64,000 bases of DNA from Axinella damicornis. Its lineage: Eukaryota; Porifera; Demospongiae; Axinellida; Axinellidae. Under the pieces are notes generated by a model that did not search any database, had not been told where the DNA came from, and saw only the letters and a program-made list of their open reading frames with translations. Below, piece by piece: positions 22,489-33,863 of this stretch (position 1 is its first letter; each line of letters starts with the position of its first letter). The position numbers were made by a program, and so were the translations under genes. Location: contig OZ007510.1 of NCBI GenBank assembly GCA_963931865.1, positions 11,299,698 through 11,363,697 on the forward strand. Direction: 5' to 3'.

Positions 22489-22789
22489 CATTGAGCCATG
22501 CATGGAGTAGTTGACCACTCTGAACTTGGAACACTGTACATGCAGCCTCATGAGGATCTCAGGTTTATAGACTTCTTTGCATGGTCTTGCAAATGCATGG
22601 TGCAGTGTAACTAGCAGCTACATACACGGCCATGAGGTACGTCCTGGCTAGCATAGCTGTCATGTTCTGTAACGTTCATTGTTAAGGTTATGTGTGTGTG
22701 TGTGTGTGTGTGTGGGCTTGATTTGCATTCATTTGCACTGAACTAAAGCTCCATTCATAGATTCGTTACTTTTCAGTCACTAACCAATA

Positions 22790-23040
22790 ATTATTAGTTT
22801 CGGCTAGTTGATTTTCAGTAACCAATCAGTTAGGGATAGTTACTTTTCAATACCCAATTAGCTTGGATTTGTTGCACTTCAGGAAACCATTAGTTTGGCT
22901 AGTTGATTTTCAGTAACCAATCAGTTACTTTTCAATAACCAATTGGTTGTTGCTTCTCAGCTGCTTCTCTGCAACAAATTCGTTGTGCCTACATTGTACT
23001 TGACCTACATTGTACTTGATTTTCAGTAACCAATTGGGGA
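22790..23040. repeat. Degenerate CCAAT-containing tandem repeat
   Basis: Irregular repetition of GATTTTCAGTAACCAATCAG-like units, about 6-8 copies, each carrying a CCAAT box-like core. Confidence 0.5.
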
Positions 23041-23159
23041 TTTACAGTGGCAAATCAGGGGTCTTTCAGTAATATGCACATAGTATATACCAGGTACGGT
23101 GAGAAGTGGAAGATGCCAGCATATCAAATTTATGTGCAACTGGACCAGTGGTAATGCTT

Positions 23160-23580
23160 GATTGGACCATGCAAACGCTGGGGTGAGATCAATATTAGCT
23201 CAGGGGGATGAGGTACGCAATTAGTGTGATCAGTGAGGGAGGAAGCATGCAAACGCTGGGGTGAGATCAATAGTAACTCAGGGGATGAGGTATGCAATTA
23301 GTGTGATCACTGAGGGAGGAAGCATGCAAACACTGGGAATATTAGCTCAAGGGGATGAGGTATGCAATTAGTGTGATCACTGAGGGAGGAAGCATGCAAA
23401 CACTGGGAATATTAGCTCAGGGGGATGAGGTATGCAATTAGTGTGATCAGTGAGGGAGGAAGCATGCAAACGCTGGGGTGAGATCAATATTAGCTCAGGG
23501 GGATGAGGTACGCAATTAGTGTGACCAGTGAGGGAGGAAGCATGCAAACGCTGGGGTGAGATCAATATTAGCTCAGGGAT
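23160..23580. repeat. ~75-bp minisatellite, about 5.5 copies
   Basis: GCAAACGCTGGGGTGAGATC recurs at spacings of 70-79 bp with GAGGTACGCAATTAGTGTGA and GAGGGAGGAAGC between. Two middle copies have lost part of the GGTGAGATC segment. Confidence 0.8.
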
Positions 23581-24151
23581 AGTAGTAATGATATTCATTG
23601 CACTTTCACTAAAAGTCCATGGAAGAGTCACACCTACCTCCCACTCCCCTATTCAGATATATCTGGCAAGAATGCTAGTAAAGGATGTATATAGCTACCT
23701 ATCTACATGGTCCAATTAGTACTGCAAGTGGCAAACGCTGGGGCGAGAAGGCCTGGGAACAAGATTCTTCCTCCCATAAACTTTTGGATATAAGTTAGGA
23801 ACCAGTGATTTGTTCACTCGTGAGTAGATGGTTACACTACTGCGTCCAGGCACGAAGTAAAATGACCCAATTGTGCTTCAGAGCTGTAGCAAGCGCTCTC
23901 CTTCCCAGCAGTGTGGCTCAACCATGCAGTATATGATATTAGAATGATCAGTGGGACAGCCTCTTTATGAAGTCTGGGGTGAAATGTTTATTTGTCCACT
24001 TGGACCAGCTCCACAGGTATATATAGGACACTGGTGTACCTAATGATCTTAAATCCAGGAGGAACTTCGCAGGGTATAGCCATCCAATGTACAAAACAAT
24101 ACACAAGTGCTTGGTAACTATAGCATTACAACCAGATGAACTATATGTAAG

Positions 24152-26506
24152 TTAGAGACTCGAGATCAGCATGGATACATTGGACAGACCTGAGTCCTGC
24201 CTAATGACAGCATTGACAATACCAGGGAGAGACTGGCTTTCTGTTTTCTCCCTCCGGCTCTGCTCGGTTTCTGTTGCTTTGTATTTCACATGCCTCAGGA
24301 ACAATGGTGGTACAATTTTAGGAAGGAACAGAAATAACTGACAGAGAAAAGCAGTCGCTCCAAATCCGAGGTAGATCACTAAGTTGCTTCCAGTCGGGTT
24401 GCCAGCATTCCTCAGTATGATCCAGAGCGGGATGAGGATGCATATGATCATGACCATGAGGAAGATGTACATGTTTACTTTTTTCGTGTCCTTAAAGTTT
24501 TGTAGCCTGATCTTTCTTGTCATAACTGCAAGCAGGAACACACAGAGTAGCAGTACTCCTATCTCTCCAAGGATCACTGCCAACCAAATCTGAAGGTAGT
24601 TACAGGAACAAAACTGCATAACTTCATAGTACGGTGGCTCTGCATCCGGTTCGTAAACTTCATAGTCTTGGATCTGATAAGTATCAGTTAGTGCCCACAC
24701 AAGCAACAGCAGTACGTCAGCTCCAACAATTATTGCAGCTATGGCAAGCAATGCTCGATCAGACCAAATTTTACCAACCTTCCCAAAGTAGTTGAATATG
24801 TGATAGATTCTCAGCATTCGGACAAGTAGGGTGGACAAAACTAAGTTCATTCCCAGGCTCCCACCCCACAGTACAGCATTGCACACGATGACTGCAGCTG
24901 CACCACGGTTAACAACGGCAGCAGAGAGGGTATGGACCAGCGTGCTTACAAACAGAAAGTAGCAGCCCACGAACATGAGACAGCTGAGTTTGGGGCTGGT
25001 GGCTTTGATCTCAGGTTTATTGCGATAGACAACGAATATAATCAAAATGAGCGTGGTGAGGATCATGAGGATAACGATCAGTGTGGATAAGGTTGCAGCA
25101 ACTGCGATCGAAGAAAGCACATACTTTCTATCATCTGGTACATTGCCGATTGAGCCTGGACTTTGAAACATAATCTGTCCAGTTCTTTGCTGATAAGACC
25201 CCACAAGTACCACAGAGCCACTCTTAACTTGAGAAATGCCAACTTCTATCTGCGATTCTCTATTAGAGCTGTTTCTAAAACTATTGTGGCCAAGTGTACC
25301 ATTGAAGGAAAGAGTTGAAAGCGTGTTTTCCAGAGACTGTGTAAAGTTTTCACTTCCTATTCGAAAACAATCAAGTGCCATGTTCAAACCTTGCACAGAG
25401 TTGTTAAGCGCTAGTGCAAATGCCAACACAGAATCATGAAGTACATTTGCGTAAGGATTTGGATGGAGGTAGAAGTTCATTTCTGCAGAAGATCGATTCA
25501 AATACTGTCGGTATTGATCATAGTACTCACTGTAAGTCTGGCCTGTAATAGTTTCAATTGTTGGGTTAATTGGCTGGAGCTGATAGTGTAGCAAAAACAC
25601 CCCCTCGATTGCTTCTTCAATATTCATAGCATGAACATTGCACTGTTCAGCATACAATATCAGGTCTTCTAAATCAGTTTCATAGAAAATCCAGACATAA
25701 TTGGGCCAATTGAGCCCTTTCCGATGTGCAGAACATATAATTTCTGCTGCTTTTTGCACCCCAACTGATGCAAATATGATACGCTTTCCATCTTTCTGTA
25801 AATCTTTCATTAATGAAGAAGCAAACAGGTAAGTATGGAATGAAACATTCAGAGAAGGGTTCAGCTTAGCAGATCGTAGGAATTCTTCTGCTGTGTGGAA
25901 GTAGTGAGAATCATATTCATTGATACTAGCAACTACACCGATTCTTGTCCATTCAAAGTGCTCCATCAAGCTAAACACTGCATCGATGTATATAGTAGTG
26001 GATGGAACTATTTGATACAGGTGTGGATACTGTCTCTGATTGTGAAGAAAATTGGGTGAAACTGACCCGGAAATTTGAAGGAGATTTAGATCACTTCTTC
26101 CTGCAAATGGTGATATCAGCTGGGCCACACTAGTGCAGAACAGTCCTACTATTCCAACTATGTGGTGATCCTCCTTAGTCACCATACGAACGAAGTTTAC
26201 AAGCGCCTCACTGTGAAATTGAGGGGTGCACAGACCTGTATCCACCTGGATGAGCTCCAAGTTGTACCCTGGTAGGATATTGGGGTCTCCATTGATTCTA
26301 TCTGCTGCCAGCTGGGCGGCTGGAAGGATTTCAAGTCCCCTGTCCCATTGTGGAATTCCAGCTGCTGCATTTGAAGCCTTCTCAAGAGGTAGCATCACCA
26401 ACAGTTGGAAACTATAATGTCCTTTAGATCCACAGAGTTGGGATCCAAGAGCAGCAATTGGCACAAAGGAAACCAGTAACAGCATCCAGCCCAACTTGGC
26501 AGCCAT
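24152..26506 (-). CDS. GABA-B receptor-like class C GPCR, copy 3
   Basis: An intronless frame of 784 codons: signal peptide (about 1-21), flytrap module, seven helices, no Cys-rich linker. It is longer than copies 1-2 mainly because of an extra flytrap loop rich in Tyr (TYSEYYDQYRQYLNRSS), shared in shorter form with copy 4. The binding-cleft motif reads GLFCTS (121-126) where copies 1-2 have CSS. Shared hallmarks are PEIKATSPKLS before helix 2, the MTRKIRLQNFKDTKKVN third loop and FCSCNYLQIW at the loop 2 cysteine. The cytoplasmic tail (about 45 residues) is rich in Glu, Lys and Ser and differs from the other copies. Confidence 0.93.
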   Translation of the reverse strand: MAAKLGWMLLLVSFVPIAALGSQLCGSKGHYSFQLLVMLPLEKASNAAAGIPQWDRGLEILPAAQLAADRINGDPNILPGYNLELIQVDTGLCTPQFHSEALVNFVRMVTKEDHHIVGIVGLFCTSVAQLISPFAGRSDLNLLQISGSVSPNFLHNQRQYPHLYQIVPSTTIYIDAVFSLMEHFEWTRIGVVASINEYDSHYFHTAEEFLRSAKLNPSLNVSFHTYLFASSLMKDLQKDGKRIIFASVGVQKAAEIICSAHRKGLNWPNYVWIFYETDLEDLILYAEQCNVHAMNIEEAIEGVFLLHYQLQPINPTIETITGQTYSEYYDQYRQYLNRSSAEMNFYLHPNPYANVLHDSVLAFALALNNSVQGLNMALDCFRIGSENFTQSLENTLSTLSFNGTLGHNSFRNSSNRESQIEVGISQVKSGSVVLVGSYQQRTGQIMFQSPGSIGNVPDDRKYVLSSIAVAATLSTLIVILMILTTLILIIFVVYRNKPEIKATSPKLSCLMFVGCYFLFVSTLVHTLSAAVVNRGAAAVIVCNAVLWGGSLGMNLVLSTLLVRMLRIYHIFNYFGKVGKIWSDRALLAIAAIIVGADVLLLLVWALTDTYQIQDYEVYEPDAEPPYYEVMQFCSCNYLQIWLAVILGEIGVLLLCVFLLAVMTRKIRLQNFKDTKKVNMYIFLMVMIICILIPLWIILRNAGNPTGSNLVIYLGFGATAFLCQLFLFLPKIVPPLFLRHVKYKATETEQSRREKTESQSLPGIVNAVIRQDSGLSNVSMLISSL

Positions 26507-26949
26507 GTTATCACTGTATATAGAGTGGAGTGAGATTGCATGTGACTATCAGCTCCTTTTGTCTGGCTATAGATATAGATAAAGTTATCAGCTCATTTTG
26601 TCTAGGCTGTATAAATATAGATAAAGTTATCAGCTCGTTATAGGGACTTGCAAAGCTAAGTTATCATAACAGCTAATCGATATCTGATGCAAGTCCTAAC
26701 AAGGACAAGACTTTCCCACAAACAGCACAATATGCATGACTTTCCCACAAACAACACAATTTGCATGAGTTGACAACGATTTCAGTTTCAATGCAGCAAG
26801 GGAGTACATAATTGGAATGTTGTTTTGGATGCAGGATATATTCTTTCCTATTACATTACACAAATGTTAAATTCACTCCAGATAAACTACACGGTCAAAA
26901 CCACAGTAAGTATAATAAGCAACCATAAATTTGTAAGGTTATGTCTGTA

Positions 26950-29175
26950 CTACATGAAGCTGAAGCACACTTTCCAAATATGTCTCTTCAATGGCGGTAT
27001 GATTTTCGGTACCAACAACAAGAGTTGGCAAAGTAAAGCAGTGATTGCGTAGCTAGCCCCAACAATCAATTTGCTTGTTATAGAATCACCTACTAGCCTC
27101 AGTATCCACCAGAGTGGGGCAGTAAGGCAAATGACTATGACCAAGCTCATAATAAGTGCATTCACTTTTTTCGTGTCTTTGAAGTTCTTCTTGTGAATCT
27201 TTCTTGTTTTAAATGCGAGAATCAGTATAAGTATGAATACAATCCCACTGTAACCAAGAGTAACAGCAAGCCAAAACTCTAGATATCTACAGCGGCAATG
27301 TTGTGAAACTTCATAGTAGGGTGGTAAGCTTTCCTTTTTGTATGTTTCCACATCTTCTAGACGATATGTGTCAATTGCAGACCAAGCAACGAGAATGAGG
27401 GCATTTCCTGAGACGATTACAAAAATGACGAACGCTAGAACTTGATCAGAGCAAGCCCTTCCAGTCCTGCCAAAGTAAGTAAACACACGGTACACTCTCA
27501 ACAACTTTGCAAACAATGTCGCAAGAACCAAGTTCAAGCCAGTGCTAACAGCTCCAATTTGAGTAACACATGTAGCACGGCGTGCAGCACCACTCAAAAC
27601 CATACCACTACTAAGATTGTGTACGAGTGCACCAATGAGGAGGCTATAGCAGCCGAGGAACATCCAAAGGCTTAGGTGGCAGCTACATGCTTTGATTTCT
27701 GGTACATTACGATAGTAGAGAAAAAGTATGAGTGTCACAGTTGTGAATCCAATACAGAGTACTGATACGGACGACAGTATCAGAGTGACAGGAAGAGGAT
27801 ATAGTTGGTATATTCGTTGCAAGTCATCATCTGGAATAGCACTAAGGGAATCTACTTCAATACGTAGTCCACCATTAACTGGGTTGTAATACCCGATACG
27901 TGCTGAGGTAGCATTTCTGATTTGGAAGATTTCAACGGCCACTTTAACATCGTAGTTACCGTCAAAGTTCACAGTTCCAAGAGCTCCGGAAAAATTGACT
28001 TTCAACAGTTGCTTTGCAATAATGTCAGCTAATTTTTTATCTGCAGGGCTAAATTTTCGGGGCTGATAGTCTTCCAGCGAGATGTTCATAAGATGGAGTG
28101 AGCTATCGAGTGCAAGCGCAAAAGCCCACACTGAATCATGCAGCACATTACTATACAAATTGTGATTAGTCGGGATGGAGTGGATTGCCAGCTTGCCGAG
28201 ATACTCACTGCGGTATTCACCATAGGTGCTTCCTGAAACTAGCTCAAAATCTGGACTATTAGGTTCAAGCTGGTTTCGCATAAGAAAGATCTGATCTGTC
28301 GCCTTTACCTTACTTTGTGCATCACACTGTGTACTGAGAAACAATTCTTCTACTGACATAATATCTGAAAAAATCCATCCATATTCTGGCCACGTGAGTC
28401 CTTGAAGGTAGGCTGCACAAATCAGTTCCGAAGCCTGAAGTGCAGGCAAGAGTACAAATGTGATTTTAACTCCGGAACATTGCAGTTCCTTCAGCAGTAA
28501 GTCTATAGATGTGCTTGCCAAATCAAATTCCACATAAAAACCAATTTTATCAGCAGTGATAAAATTTGCAAGTGCCTCTGTTGTTGTGCGATAGTAATCA
28601 TCCGGATCTGCACTGACAATGAAGCCAATCCTGCTCCAATTCAGCTGTACCATAAAGCCAGACAGAGCTTCAATGAGGACACTTGAGGGTGGAAGCATGT
28701 GATAAAGGTAGGGATATCTTTTGTGGTGTTCAAAAGACTTCGAACCTGAGATTTGCAAGAGGTTGATTTCAGAGCGCCCGGCAATACTGGAAATGGCCTG
28801 GGTAACTTTGCTGCAAAAGAGTCCTATAATGCCCACTATGTTCAAATCCTGACGGGTAATGAGCTTTGTAAACTCCAAGAGAGCCAAATTATGGTTACAG
28901 TCTTCCGTAACAACATCAATCACATCTAAGCAGTAGCCAGGTAATACTTCTGTGTCATTGTTGATCTTGGTGACAGCTATGTGAGCTGCAGGCAGAATCT
29001 CAAGTCCTCTTTTCCAGTGTGGAAGGGATCCCTCAGAACCTGGTCCATAATGATCAGAAACGATGGCCAGCAAATGTAGTGCATTCGCAGCGTCGCAAGC
29101 TGAGGTCAGAGATGAAGCCTTGACTTGCAGCAATAGCCCTGGTAACAGTAGCCTACATAGGACATGCATATTCAT
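26950..29175 (-). CDS. GABA-B receptor-like class C GPCR, copy 4
   Basis: An intronless frame of 741 codons and the most diverged of the four. It has a signal peptide (about 1-20), a flytrap with RGLEILPAAHIAVTK, and GLFCSK (118-123), where a Lys replaces the second Ser of the cleft motif. Seven helices follow, including PEIKACSCHLS before helix 2 and FKTRKIHKKNFKDTKKVN as the third loop. The C-tail is almost absent (KRHIWKVCFSFM). It is only 443 bp upstream of copy 3 in transcription order. Loss of the tail would remove sites used for coiled-coil dimerisation or trafficking in vertebrate GABA-B subunits; whether it acts alone or as a partner is unknown. Confidence 0.92.
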   Translation of the reverse strand: MNMHVLCRLLLPGLLLQVKASSLTSACDAANALHLLAIVSDHYGPGSEGSLPHWKRGLEILPAAHIAVTKINNDTEVLPGYCLDVIDVVTEDCNHNLALLEFTKLITRQDLNIVGIIGLFCSKVTQAISSIAGRSEINLLQISGSKSFEHHKRYPYLYHMLPPSSVLIEALSGFMVQLNWSRIGFIVSADPDDYYRTTTEALANFITADKIGFYVEFDLASTSIDLLLKELQCSGVKITFVLLPALQASELICAAYLQGLTWPEYGWIFSDIMSVEELFLSTQCDAQSKVKATDQIFLMRNQLEPNSPDFELVSGSTYGEYRSEYLGKLAIHSIPTNHNLYSNVLHDSVWAFALALDSSLHLMNISLEDYQPRKFSPADKKLADIIAKQLLKVNFSGALGTVNFDGNYDVKVAVEIFQIRNATSARIGYYNPVNGGLRIEVDSLSAIPDDDLQRIYQLYPLPVTLILSSVSVLCIGFTTVTLILFLYYRNVPEIKACSCHLSLWMFLGCYSLLIGALVHNLSSGMVLSGAARRATCVTQIGAVSTGLNLVLATLFAKLLRVYRVFTYFGRTGRACSDQVLAFVIFVIVSGNALILVAWSAIDTYRLEDVETYKKESLPPYYEVSQHCRCRYLEFWLAVTLGYSGIVFILILILAFKTRKIHKKNFKDTKKVNALIMSLVIVICLTAPLWWILRLVGDSITSKLIVGASYAITALLCQLLLLVPKIIPPLKRHIWKVCFSFM

Positions 29176-30360
29176 TGCTATATAAGGTGCCTTGACAAGA
29201 TTCAGTACACCTCACAAGATACTTCACAAGATCCACTTCACAAGATTCCCTGCACAACTATAGCTTCAAGACACTGGCCTTCTTGATTAACTTGACGATG
29301 AATCTCTACTAGGTCATGTGAGAGCTGTTTAGATAAACAGAGGTTTAGTTTTCCCTTGAGATCCCAAAACATCAATAACCACTAAGGTGCATTAGCTTAT
29401 AGCTACTTTCAATTATAATTTATCTACAAGCGTTGAAGGTGGACATTTCCCATGCATGTTTTCTCAATAACAAATAGCCACACTTTACCTGTGAGGGACT
29501 TACAACCAAAGGCCTGGCTAATGAGGGCCAGAGCCTATAGACTCTAGAAATGGAACTGAGGTTGTAAATAGTGAAGCCGCAACTGGATTTGGGTTAAAAC
29601 AGCGTGCTGTTTTTTTACAGTAAGGTCTCCCGGAACAGATGGCTTAAATGTCCCCTCTGAAGACACTATTACCGTAACCCTTCCATTCCCAATTTCAAAT
29701 TTTGGAGCAGGCAGACTGAAGGAGAACATTTAAAACATCACTGTTGCCTAGTGGGGCTAGCGCACATCATTGACCCAAGTCATCGCCACAAGCCCATGCA
29801 GCGAGAACCCTGCTCCACAACTAATTATTGTGAAGATAAAGTGATCCTTGGTACAGTACATGTACTAAAGTAATCCATGCTAGAAGTCCCTCTATAGCAT
29901 TACTGCTAAATGCTACAGGTTCTGCCCTTCACTGCATGGTAGCTACAGCTGTTGCAGAAATGTCTTTGATGCAAGAACATTCGCCCTTTTCTCACATTTT
30001 TGATAGCCATTCAATGATTGTGCTATGAACAATTTTCTGGCACAAGGTCATATGATTACCATCGTAGCTAGCTAGCTAGCTAGAATGTGCTTGTAGGGGG
30101 AGTGCACGTGGAGCTGGGGGGGGGGGGGGGGGGGGGGGCACTGAGGACAGATATGTATTGGCAGGCATCCCTCACACCAACGCAATGGCTATACCTGATT
30201 GAATAACGTGCAAGGTGGGGCAGTACGTGCAGTTGCAGCAACACAGCATACCGTAGTCACGTTCCAGTGCAGATTAATTTTGGGAACGAGACAACGGCCC
30301 GTGATGATGTGGTAGTGGGTACTTATTAGAAAAGTCGTTCTCAGGTCTTATACAATTACA
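29176..30360. other. Intergenic, no gene seen
   Basis: Holds the upstream region of receptor copy 4 and of the plus-strand gene at 30361. Contains a CTAGCTAGCTAGCTAG run near 30067 and a 22-base G run (30117-30138), which may be an assembly-sensitive homopolymer. Confidence 0.6.
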
Positions 30361-30909
30361 ATGAACTACAGCTGCTTCAGGTTTCTGCAGTCAGCGTATA
30401 CCAAACCTCATAGAGTGGGTGAAAGAATATTACCCAATGGCAGACTGATGCAGATGCTTTGGAAAGAAAATTTCCACTGTTTGTGCTTGGCCGGGCCAGC
30501 AAGAACACACAAGATGCAGTCACATTCTGCTGACGTACAGAATGTTAGAGTGAAATGCTGGACCTTGAATTGCAGTGCGCCCAGTGTAAGATATCGAGCC
30601 CACAACACTGGTAGAGGTGATCCAATCCCATTCCTTGAGAGTAAAGCAAGAAGTTTTAAAGTTGACGATGCATATCGTGTTAAGCCCAAGACAGCTCGCA
30701 AGCAGCGGTATGCCATGCCACTTGGACTGACACTGTTTACTGTCATCATTTATTTAGGATTTGTAAGGAAATACAATGAGGCTGATAGCTCTAAGGTTGC
30801 CTTTCTAACACAAGACATCAGTTCTAAACTTCCTGAGGGTGCCAGAGAGAGCCTGTTCAATGAAAGGAACACTGAAGATGCTACTGTCTGTAAGCGCAGT
30901 GGTAGGTAG
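30361..30909 (+). CDS. UQCC4/CCSMST1-like mitochondrial complex III assembly factor
   Basis: An intronless frame of 182 codons. The N-terminal ~90 residues are basic and poorly conserved, as in a mitochondrial presequence. Then GDPIPFLESKARSFKVDDAY leads into one membrane helix (PLGLTLFTVIIYLGF, about 120-134) followed by VRKYNEAD. The order PI-F-SKAR, short linker, single helix, then an R-x-x-x-E-A/I-D tail is that of the animal UQCC4 (CCSMST1/C16orf91) family, which acts in the inner membrane in cytochrome b/complex III assembly. The C-terminal ~40 residues are not recognised. The match is by remembered motif only. A splice donor-like GGTAGGTAG overlaps the stop, so a further exon cannot be excluded. 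Confidence 0.5.
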   Translation: MNYSCFRFLQSAYTKPHRVGERILPNGRLMQMLWKENFHCLCLAGPARTHKMQSHSADVQNVRVKCWTLNCSAPSVRYRAHNTGRGDPIPFLESKARSFKVDDAYRVKPKTARKQRYAMPLGLTLFTVIIYLGFVRKYNEADSSKVAFLTQDISSKLPEGARESLFNERNTEDATVCKRSGR

Positions 30910-31217
30910 TGCACATTATATTTAACAATTTGTACACTGTACAATAAGACTTGTAGGATGTTCTGTTTTTGTTTTTGTTTTTGCTTTGTTTTGCTGTTGT
31001 TTTGTTCATGACTCATCCTCGTATTATACAACCTCGGTGAACATTGACGCTAATGGAGCAGAGCATGTGTGGAAGATCGATTGGATTGCTCAAAATGAGC
31101 ACTCCTTCCCGTGGTGGTCATTTCAACATTATGTCCAGTTATATATCGAATAGCTTCTACAAAAATAATGAACTTGTCCTACCCAGGAGTGTGGTTGCAA
31201 AATTCGATATAAAATTT

Positions 31218-31337
31218 TTTATCGACCATACCACACTGAATACACCGGTTCTCGTCCGATCACCGAAGTTAAGCAGTGTTGGGCCTGTTTAGTACTTGGA
31301 TGGGTGACCACCTGGGAACCGCACGTGTTGTAGGCTT
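31218..31337 (+). pseudogene. 5S rRNA copy 1, array left edge, degenerate
   Basis: The first five bases (GCCTA) are replaced by unrelated sequence, and two substitutions fall at gene positions 93 (G to A) and 107 (G to C). It marks the left boundary of the array. Confidence 0.85.
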
Positions 31338-31486
31338 CGTTTTTTTTTTTCCAATCTCTCCAGGTCTTTTTTTCCACACCGATCTCTCCTGTTTTTTTTT
31401 TTTTTTGTCAATCTCTCCATGCATGGCTTAATATTTGAAGTTGCCCACTACTCTAGTTAAATGTCTATGGTTACAATGGAACTTGT

Positions 31487-31606
31487 GCCTACGACCATAC
31501 CACACTGAATACACCGGTTCTCGTCCGATCACCGAAGTTAAGCAGTGTTGGGCCTGTTTAGTACTTGGATGGGTGACCGCCTGGGAACCGCAGGTGTTGT
31601 AGGCTT
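31487..31606 (+). rRNA. 5S rRNA copy 2
   Basis: Consensus gene preceded by a shortened spacer lacking the CAGAGCCAGAACTGTT segment. Confidence 0.97.
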
Positions 31607-31810
31607 TTTTAAAAAATTTTTCAATCTCTCCAGGTCTTTTTTTCCCAACCGATATCTCCTGGGTTTTTTTTTTTACAATCTCTTCATGCATGTTTTAATA
31701 TTTGAAGTTGCCAACTACTCTAGCTTATCCATTTACCATTATATTTGGCTGAAGAGCCAGAACTGTTCAACGTTCAGGTTAAATGTCTATAGGTATACAA
31801 TGGAACTTGT

Positions 31811-31930
31811 GCCTACGACCATACCACACTGAATACACCGGTTCTCGTCCGATCACCGAACTTAAGCAGTGTTGGGCCTGTTTAGTACTTGGATGGGTGA
31901 CCGCCTGGGAACCGCAGGTGTTGTAGGCTT
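31811..31930 (+). rRNA. 5S rRNA copy 3
   Basis: One substitution, G to C at gene position 51, at the edge of the box A region. Confidence 0.95.
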
Positions 31931-32133
31931 CTTTTTTTTGCCCAATCTCTCCTGGTCTTTTTTTTTTCCCCCACCGATCTCTCCTTGGTTTTTGTTTGTT
32001 TAATCTCTCCATGCATGTTTTAATATTTGAAGTTGCCAACTACTCTAGCTTATCCATTTGCCATTCTGTTTGGCTGCAGAGCCAGAACTGTTCACCGTTC
32101 CAGTTAAATGTCTATAGTTACAATGGAACTTGT

Positions 32134-32253
32134 GCCTACGACCATACCACACTGAATACACCGGTTCTCGTCCGATCACCGAAGTTAAGCAGTGTTGGGC
32201 CTGTTTAGTACTTGGATGGGTGACCGCCTGGGAACCGCAGGTGTTGTAGGCTT
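32134..32253 (+). rRNA. 5S rRNA copy 4
   Basis: Consensus gene; downstream spacer of the GCCCAATCTCTCCTGGTC subtype. Confidence 0.97.
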
Positions 32254-32456
32254 CTTTTTTTTTGCCCAATCTCTCCTGGTCATTTTTTTTTCCCCACCGA
32301 TCTCTCCTTGGTTTTTGTTTGTTTAATCTCTCCATGCATGTTTTAATATTTGAAGTTGCCAACTACTCTAGCTTATCCATTTGCCATTCTGTTTGGCTGC
32401 AGAGCCAGAACTGTTCACCGTTCCAGTTAAATGTCTATAGTTACAATTGAACTTGT

Positions 32457-32576
32457 GCCTACGACCATACCACACTGAATACACCGGTTCTCGTCCGATC
32501 ACCGAAGTTAAGCAGTGTTGGGCCTGTTTAGTACTTGGATGGGTGACCGCCTGGGAACCGCAGGTGTTGTAGGCTT
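32457..32576 (+). rRNA. 5S rRNA copy 5
   Basis: Consensus gene; upstream base pattern ACAATTGAACTTGT instead of ACAATGGAACTTGT. Confidence 0.97.
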
Positions 32577-32777
32577 CTTTTTTATTTTTTCAATCTCTCC
32601 AGGTCTTTTTTTCCAAGCCGATATCTCCTGGGTTTTTTTTTTTACAATCTCTCCATGCATGTTTTAATATTTGAAGTTGCCAACTACTCTAGCTTATCCA
32701 TTTACCATTATATTTGGCTGCAGAGCCAGAACTGTTCAACGTTCAGGTTAAATGTCTATAGTTACAATGGAACTTGT

Positions 32778-32897
32778 GCCTACGACCATACCACACTGAA
32801 TACACCGGTTCTCGTCCGATCACCGAAGTTAAGCAGTGTTGGGCCTGTTTAGTACTTGGATGGGTGACCGCCTGGGAACCGCAGGTGTTGTAGGCTT
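32778..32897 (+). rRNA. 5S rRNA copy 6
   Basis: Consensus gene; with copy 7 it forms a pair repeated 1,931 bp downstream. Confidence 0.97.
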
Positions 32898-33099
32898 CTT
32901 TTTTTGCCCAATCTCTCCTGGTCTTTTTTTTTTCCCCCACCGATCTCTCCTTGGTTTTTGTTTGTTTAATCTCTCCATGCATGTTTTAATATTTGAAGTT
33001 GCCAGCTACTCTAGCTTATCCATTTGCCATTCTGTTTGGCTGCAGAGCCAGAACTGTTCACCGTTCCAGTTAAATGTCTATAGTTACAATGGAACTTGT

Positions 33100-33219
33100 G
33101 CCTACGACCATACCACACTGAATACACCGGTTCTCGTCCGATCACCGAAGTTAAGCAGTGTTGGGCCTGTTTAGTACTTGGATGGGTGACCGCCTGGGAA
33201 CCGCAGGTGTTGTAGGCTT
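33100..33219 (+). rRNA. 5S rRNA copy 7
   Basis: Consensus gene; the terminator T run is interrupted (CTTTTGTTTTATTTTTT). Confidence 0.97.
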
Positions 33220-33420
33220 TTGTTTTATTTTTTCAATCTCTCCAGGTCTTTTTTTCCAACCGAAATCTCCTGGGGTTTTTTTTTTTACAATCTCTCCATG
33301 CATGTTTTAATATTTGAAGTTGCCAAATACTCTAGCTTATCCATTTACCATTATATTTGGCTGCAGAGCCAGAACTGTTCAACGTTCAGGTTAAATGTCT
33401 ATAGTTACAATGGAACTTGT

Positions 33421-33540
33421 GCCTACGACCATACCACACTGAATACACCGGTTCTCGTCCGATCACCGAAGTTAAGCAGTGTTGGGCCTGTTTAGTACTT
33501 GGATGGGTGACCGCCTGGGAACCGCAGGTGTTGTAGGCTT
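33421..33540 (+). rRNA. 5S rRNA copy 8
   Basis: Consensus gene; first of a two-unit pair repeated at +644 bp. Confidence 0.97.
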
Positions 33541-33743
33541 CTTTTTTTTATTTTTCAATCTCTCCAGGTCTTTTTTTCCAAACCGATATCTACTGGGTTT
33601 TTTTTATTTACAATCTCTCCATGCATGTTTTAATATTTGAAGTTGCCAACAACTCTAGCTTATCCATTTGCCATTCTGTTTGGCTGCAGAGCCAGAACTG
33701 TTCAACGTTCAGGTTAAATGTCTATAGTTACAATTGAACTTGT

Positions 33744-33863
33744 GCCTACGACCATACCACACTGAATACACCGGTTCTCGTCCGATCACCGAAGTTAAGC
33801 AGTGTTGGGCCTGTTTAGTACTTGGATGGGTGACCGCCTGGGAACCGCAGGTGTTGTAGGCTT
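33744..33863 (+). rRNA. 5S rRNA copy 9
   Basis: Consensus gene; second of the pair repeated at +644 bp. Confidence 0.97.

Larger units (their letters stand above)
21350..24151. other. Intergenic with repeats, no gene seen
   Basis: Contains a foldback element (22431-22488), a (TG)n run near 22691-22714, a degenerate TTTTCAGTAACCAATCAGTT repeat (about 22790-23040) and a ~75-bp minisatellite (23160-23580). No conserved coding segment is recognised. Confidence 0.6.

Noticed and set aside
27442..27675. Antisense ORFs over the GPCR genes (also 14925-15125, 24384-24593, 26226-26417)
   Set aside because: Mirror frames of well-supported receptor coding sequence.
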